Source of the DNA: CAVTWD01 sp963738325
GTDB taxonomy: Bacteria > Actinomycetota > Acidimicrobiia > Acidimicrobiales > Ilumatobacteraceae
NCBI GenBank assembly: GCA_963738325.1
Contig: CAVTWD010000013.1
Location: 338,386-402,385, forward strand
DNA length: 64,000 bases
Direction of reading: 5' to 3'
Part shown: positions 59,722-64,000 of the stretch, in pieces
Numbering within the stretch: the stretch's first letter is position 1
Layout: every line of letters begins with the position of its first letter
Made by a program: the position numbers and the translations under genes
The notes under the pieces: generated by a model
Told to the model about the DNA's origin: nothing
The model's input: only the letters and a program-made list of their open reading frames with translations
Database searches by the model: none

Positions 59722-62077
59722 TCATCGGGTACGAGCCCGAGCAGCGGTGTCGAAGCCGAGGGTGGCGTAAGTGGCGAGTCGCTTGCTTTGCATCTTGCGG
59801 AACACCGGCCCGGGATCGACCCGGGATCGACGTAGTCGTGGACCTCGACGTCGGTCTTGGTATCGGTGGTACGCAGGATCCTGCCGATGTACTGCACGAC
59901 CCGACCCTTTGAACGCGAGCGGGAACGCGAGGAACAAGGTGTCGAGCGACGGGCTGTCGAATCCCTCACCGAGGTACGACCCGGTTGCCAACAACAGCTG
60001 ACCCGGCGGTGCGCTCGTGGCGCTCAGCTGGTCGATCACCGCAGCCCGCGCCTTCTTCCCCAACCCACCTTTGAGGACGAGCGGCGCGAGGCCGTCGCGT
60101 TCGAGCAGCGCAGCGAGCGCGTCGAGGTGCTCCGTCCACTGGGTGAGCACCAACACATTGCGGCCGTCCCTCACCGTGGCCGCCACGTCGCCGGCGATCT
60201 GCCGGGTCCGTGCCTCGTCCTCGACGAGGGCGCGGAACACGTCCTGGATCGCCGCGATCTCGCCGCTGCCCGCAATGCACCGGGTCTCGTGGACGTGCAT
60301 CGTCGGGCCAGGCTCGCCGCCGCGGTGTCAGCGAGCTCGATCTCGTGACGGACTGGGCCGCACTGCATCGTGATGATCGCCTCGAGCCCGTCACGCCGAT
60401 ACGGGGTAGCGGTGAGTCCGACCCACCGGCGAGGTTGCGCGTCGCGCACCGCGAGCTCGAAGGAACGGGCGGGGAGGTGATGGCACTCGTCGACGATCAC
60501 CATCCCATACCCGTCGAACAGTGCTGCGGCGTCCGGCCGGCGCGCGATCGCTTGCAGCGTCGCGATGTCGACGCTCCCCGACGCCTTCGCCGTCGCAGCG
60601 ACTCGCCCGACCTGTCGACGGCCGAGCTCGAGGTGTTCCATCAGCCGCGATTTCCACTGCTCCACCAGCGGGGTCCGGTCGACGAGGATCAACGTCGGCA
60701 CCTGGTGCGCCGCGATCAACGCGCACGCGATGGCCGTCTTGCCTGAACCGGTCGGGGCGACGAGGACCGCATGCTCATGAGCCGTGAGCGCATCGACGCC
60801 GGCCTGTTGCACCGGTGTCAGCGTGATCGTGGACGAGACCTCCAGCGCGGCCGCCTGGTTGCGACGGTCGTCGATCTCGAGCTCACTGCCGGCCGACTCG
60901 ATCACCTCCCGTGCGGCGTCGAGCAGCCCGCGGGAAGGTGCAACGTGTCGAGCTCCTCGACGTAGCAGCGGATCAACCGCGGTGTGGCCTGGTTCGACAG
61001 TCGCAGCCACTCGTTCTCGTAGAACTTCGGGTTGTGCAGCGAGGCCAGGTGCTTCAGCTGGGCGAGCAACCATGCGGGCAGGCCGATCCGCTCGATCGAC
61101 AGCATCCCGGCCAACGTCGCGTGCACGACCGCCGGTGCGGGCTGGGCGTCGCGTTGCCGTTCCCAGTCGACCGCATCGCCTCCGACCGGTAGCGGTCGTA
61201 CCGACTCAGCGATCGCGTGCAACGCTTTTGGGCTCGCCAACGGCAGCGACGACAAGAACGCCCACTGGTCGTCGTACGGGTCGAGCGTCGTCGGTTCGAG
61301 GAACACGGTGGTGCCCCGCTTGCGGCACTCGCCCTGCAGCGGGAGCGCGATCAGGTTCCCGAACGAGCCCTTCGGCATGACGTCCTGCGACGGGAACAAC
61401 CGGTCATAGCTCGCCAGATCGATCTCGGCCCGAGCAGCCATCGCCCGACGCAACATCGCCGCACCGACCTTGCGGGCATCCGCGGCTGCGACGGGCCCCG
61501 AGACGAAGACCCACACGTGACCACCATCACCGGAGCGGGACCGCTCCAGGACCGCCGGCAGACCAGCGGCTCGGCAGGAGTCGAGGTACGCCAACGCGTC
61601 GAGCGCCCACGACCCGCCATCGAAATCGCACGCCAGCAAACGGCACTGGTCGTTGCGCAACAACGGATACACGCCCGCTGCGACCTCGCCCGCCAGGTGC
61701 CGCTCGATCACCGCGTCGGTCAACGGCTCATAGGAACGGTCTGGTCGTTTCGACTTGGCCCACCCGCCGACGACCGCGGGCGACCAGCCTGACCTCCCCG
61801 TGCGGTCGTTCTGCCATCGCAGCGCAAACACGTCGTCACGCCCGGCGAACAACGCACGGAACACGGCGATCTTCTCCGCCAGAGACGAACGACGATCCAC
61901 GACCGGACGCTGCGTCTGCGACGGCGAGAACAGCGTCGGCTCCCACGCCACCGGCGGGTCCGCCGACCGCTCCCCGGTCAGCCCCAACAACCCACGAAGG
62001 CGCTCGTTCTCCTCCCGCAGCCCAGCGATCTCCGCCGGCGCGGCCGCCAGCGCCTCCTCAGCTCCCTGACCCGTCAC
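59722..62077 (-). pseudogene. TOTE-type conflict-system primase-helicase (AEP primase + SF2 helicase), about four frameshifts
   Basis: GTG 62075-62077 overlaps the upstream stop. After a coiled segment (EIAGLREENERLRGLLGL) comes an archaeo-eukaryotic primase domain: LLACDFDGGSWALDALAYLD with the DFD metal site (about 151-153) and SRSGDGGHVWVFVSG. Slips near 60940, 60310 and 59910 separate the helicase: VLVAPTGSGKTAIACALIAA (motif I), MVIVDECHHLPARSFELAVR (DECH), RWVGLTATPYRRDGLEAIIT, ERDGLAPLVLKGGLGKKARA, LLLATGSYLGEGFDSPSLDT and RVVQYIGRILRTTDTKTDVE (motif VI). An 11-bp tandem duplication at 59809 breaks the end. Total about 785 residues with all motifs. Such proteins are predicted effectors of nucleic-acid-targeting defence or conflict systems. 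Confidence 0.8.
59809..59830. repeat. 11-bp tandem duplication in the helicase gene
   Basis: CCCGGGATCGA occurs twice in direct succession. One copy fits the protein (VHDYVDPG then PVFRKMQSKRLATYATLGFD); the second shifts the frame by two bases. A slippage event or an assembly artefact. Confidence 0.75.
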
Positions 62078-62401
62078 TCAGCCGGCACCCACCATCGCTC
62101 GAACGCCGCCATCAGACGGGCCGCCTCGTGGCCCCGGTCAGTGACCCGCACCTCCACGAGCCCCAACCCGTCGTCGCCGGCCGTCAATCGTCACGTTCGC
62201 CACGAGACCGCGGCGCTCGTCACCGTTGAACTCGACCGAGTCCAGCAAGCACGCCAACCCGACGACCTCAGCGATGACATGCAGGCCGGACTCTGCGAAC
62301 GCGCACTCGAACGCGCCGAGCTGCTCGCCGTCACCGTACGCATCGACGAGCACGTCCTCGATCAGCTCATCGAGCTCAGCTTCCGACCACGCTGACGTCA
62401 C
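62074..62401 (-). pseudogene. Small acidic protein upstream of the primase-helicase, one frameshift
   Basis: From GTG 62399-62401 the product reads VTSAWSEAELDELIEDVLVD, AYGDGEQLGAFECAFAESGL and CLLDSVEFNGDERRGLVANV. After a slip near 62185 it ends GLVEVRVTDRGHEAARLMAA and FERWWVPAE, stop 62074-62076. About 108 residues. The start resembles a small actinobacterial family annotated as calcium-binding-like (SEAELDALIEEA..DAYG..EQL). The stop overlaps the helicase GTG, so both are translated together. A regulatory subunit is possible. Confidence 0.55.
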
Positions 62402-62538
62402 GACGCCGAACGTAGACCGCAATGTCGTTCATCTGGATGTTGACCCCGGCAGCGACCACGACGAGGTGGAGCAACGCAGTGCTTCTACCGATGTGCTCCA
62501 CCGCCGACACCGTCGGCCCAACCAGAAGGAGGACACCG

Positions 62539-63120
62539 ATGCAGGGATACGTGGCCCGCAAGGGCGACATCGCCGGCTGGCGCCAACTGGCCGAAGTCGC
62601 CATCATCGCCAGCCTCGTTGTCGCCGCCTGCAGCCTCGCCGTGAGCGTCGCCTCCAGCCTCATCGACCGCAAACGACCCTTCAGCCTCCTACGGCTGACC
62701 GGCACCCCATTGTCGGTCCTCGACGGCGTGGTCGGCCTCGAAGCCGCCCTCCCCCTCATCCTCGTTGCGACCACCGCCGCCGCAACCGGCCTCTTGGCCG
62801 CGCATCTGTTTTTCAGGTCGCAGCTCAGCGAGTCCCTCAAACCACCCGATGTCGGCTACTACATCGCCGTCGCCAGCGGCATCACCTTCGCGCTCGGCAT
62901 CATCGCCGCCACCCTCCCCCTCCTTCGCGTCATCACTGCCCCGACACTGCGCGCAACGAGTGAACCGACCACCGATGCCGCGGCCTCCAAACGCCAACGG
63001 ACATCGTCTGGGCGCCCCACTGCGCGAGTCGCGCCCAGAACGCCGCGGGATTTCAGGCCGCAGTCGAGGTCGCGGGGATCGACGCTTCCCGGCGTGCCGC
63101 GCGCTCGATGTTCCGTTTGA
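62539..63120 (+). pseudogene. Chimera: integrase start fused to FtsX-type permease C terminus
   Basis: GAAGGAGGACACCG and ATG 62539 with MQGYVARKGD repeat the start of the integrase at 56394 (MKGYVARKGS). From IAGWRQLAEVAIIASLVVAA on, the product is the last part of an FtsX/MacB-like permease: LAVSVASSLIDRKRPFSLLR, LTGTPLSVLDGVVGLEAALP, LILVATTAAATGLLAAHLFF and LGIIAATLPLLRVITAPTLR. The native permease end was probably just after TLRATSE; the Arg-rich tail to 63120 looks non-coding. A recombination joined the two families near 62566. Confidence 0.65.
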
Positions 63121-63227
63121 GCACAGCATCGGGGTGTGACTCGCATGGCTGGTGGTCGTGGCCGTGCGCCTTGGCCGTCGTGGCGACCGGGCATCGAGCG
63201 CTGACCCGAGTGTCGCCTCCTGAGGCG

Positions 63228-63908
63228 ATGGCGAAAAGCCGCGCGCCCAGGAAGCTCCGCGTGAGCGACGTGCCGCGCCGCGATGGATGTCGAGTCGCCG
63301 TTCTCGCTGCTCCGGCTGCAGTACCTCTCTCGATGCTCGCGTTGTTCGCCGGGCTGCGGGCTCGGTTGGCACCCCGGCGGGCGTACAACGTCGGCTTCTT
63401 CGTCTATTGGGTTGGGTCGTGCTTCGCGTTCCCGCTTTGGGTTCTCGGCTGGCGGCGCGCCGTCCGCGTCGCGGTTCGCGGCCGGAGACCCTCGGCAGTG
63501 GAAGTCGCGTTGCTGGCGGCGCCGGTGGCAGGCGGCATCGCCACGCAACTACTGCCGCGACGAAACGAGATCGACGCGCGGACCGCGTCGGTGATGCTCA
63601 GCTCCGCGCTGGTCAACGCAGTCGGCGAAGAACTCCTGTGGCGGGGCGTCTTCATCGAACAGTTCCCGGACGAGGCGTGGAGAGGCGCCGTGTGGCCGCT
63701 CGCCGGGTCCGTGGCATGGCACTTGGCGCCACAGCTGATCCTGCCGTCGTCGATGGGACGCGGCCGCTTCCTCGCTGGCGCCGCAGTCGTCGGCACCGCC
63801 TCGACTGTGGCTGCCTGGCGTGGTCGTGGCCTGCGGTGGGTCCTGGTTCCGCATGTCGCGACGGATGCGAGCGGCGTCACCGCCGCCTTGTTCCGACAGG
63901 GACGATGA
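63228..63908 (+). CDS. CPBP family intramembrane metalloprotease
   Basis: ATG 63228 (MAKSRAPRKLRVSDVPRRDG) is a plausible start; GTG 63261 is an alternative. Hydrophobic segments include AVLAAPAAVPLSMLALFAGL, VGFFVYWVGSCFAFPLWVLG and VALLAAPVAGGIATQLLP. The CPBP signature SALVNAVGEELLWRGVFIEQ contains EExxxR, and later His residues occur in GSVAWHLAPQLILPSSMG and WVLVPHVATDASGV. About 226 residues. These membrane proteases process prenylated or signal-type proteins and in bacteria often serve bacteriocin immunity. The stop overlaps the next possible start (ATGA). Confidence 0.8.
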   Translation: MAKSRAPRKLRVSDVPRRDGCRVAVLAAPAAVPLSMLALFAGLRARLAPRRAYNVGFFVYWVGSCFAFPLWVLGWRRAVRVAVRGRRPSAVEVALLAAPVAGGIATQLLPRRNEIDARTASVMLSSALVNAVGEELLWRGVFIEQFPDEAWRGAVWPLAGSVAWHLAPQLILPSSMGRGRFLAGAAVVGTASTVAAWRGRGLRWVLVPHVATDASGVTAALFRQGR

Positions 63909-64000
63909 TGTGGCGGTCGGCGTGTGCGGGTCTCGCCGCAGGAGCGGCGGCGGCGGTCCGCTTCGAACGCGGACGTAGAGCGAGTCGATCGCGAAGCGCA
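63905..64000 (+). CDS. Start of a following gene, cut by window end
   Basis: ATG 63905 overlaps the CPBP stop and opens a frame to the end of the window: MMWRSACAGLAAGAAAAVRF then Arg-rich residues. The Ala-rich segment could be a short membrane helix. Only 32 codons are visible, so function cannot be judged. Confidence 0.3.
   Translation, partial: MMWRSACAGLAAGAAAAVRFERGRRASRSRSA

Noticed and set aside
1..64000. CRISPR array, rRNA genes, riboswitches
   Set aside because: No regularly spaced repeats, no rRNA-like segments and no recognisable riboswitch core were seen while reading; the only RNA gene signal is the tRNA-Met half at 57635.

Overview
The window is about 64 kb of GC-rich DNA with the gene content of an actinobacterium, most likely from the Acidimicrobiia or a related uncultured lineage. 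Five or six luciferase-like (F420-type) flavin oxidoreductases, several VOC-fold proteins, SDR enzymes, a branched-chain amino acid type ABC cassette, cyclic-nucleotide-binding enzyme fusions and an AfsR-like regulator support this. No rRNA or ribosomal gene is present, so the taxonomy is an inference from gene families.

A striking property is that roughly two dozen otherwise recognisable genes are broken by single-base indels. Where I reconstructed them by eye they are mostly one extra G or C, next to completely intact genes. livF has four lesions, and the primase-helicase and the integrase each have several. This looks like uncorrected sequencing or assembly error. Other damage is real truncation: gene pieces abut each other at sharp junctions (about 18960, 33966, 53498, 62566).

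Layout. 1-8.3 kb: tail of a DUF5666-like protein, quinone-reductase remnant, PQQ sugar dehydrogenase lipoprotein, LuxR remnant, DUF2254 membrane protein, di-iron ferritin-like protein, FkbM methyltransferase, orphan larE. 8.4-18.1 kb: serine hydrolase, SDR, a TetR regulator divergent from a livHM-livG-livK-livF import cassette with a two-site operator between them, then a cNMP-binding patatin closed by a perfect hairpin. 18.1-26 kb: permease and TIGR03086 fragments, DUF488, acyl-CoA ligase, hydrolases, hemerythrin, LLM oxidoreductase, MarR remnant. 26.1-29.8 kb: an SDR and a DUF4440/SnoaL-like gene behind a palindromic operator. The second gene is cut exactly by a 2.3-kb insertion sequence with 18-bp inverted ends and a 3-bp target duplication. 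29.8-35.5 kb: VOC, NTF2 and LLM genes and an mntA-hepT toxin-antitoxin pair in front of an hsdM stub. 35.7-43.3 kb: a flavoenzyme operon (LLM, two FAD oxygenases, OsmC, two small unknown proteins) next to an AfsR-like activator. 43.3-56.1 kb: LtrA remnant, cNMP-binding thioredoxin-reductase-like protein, Coq4-like protein, MarR/VOC/LLM genes, and a stretch of fragments (berberine-bridge-like oxidase, Rieske, GMC oxidoreductase, LuxR, DUF1275), then intact hydrolase, VOC and AsnC genes. 56.4-62.4 kb: a mobile island.

The most interesting part is this island. A tyrosine recombinase gene ends 50 bp from the 3' half of a tRNA-Met gene. Beyond that lie tandem repeats that could be recombinase arm sites, then one minus-strand gene string: a small unknown protein, a TOTE-type primase-helicase, a HEAT-like protein, a DUF6932-like nucleotidyltransferase and an XRE regulator translationally coupled to it, with palindromic operators. 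A second recombinase start, fused to an FtsX-type permease tail, lies on the far side at 62539. I read it as an integrated defence or conflict module with its own toxin-antitoxin-like pair.
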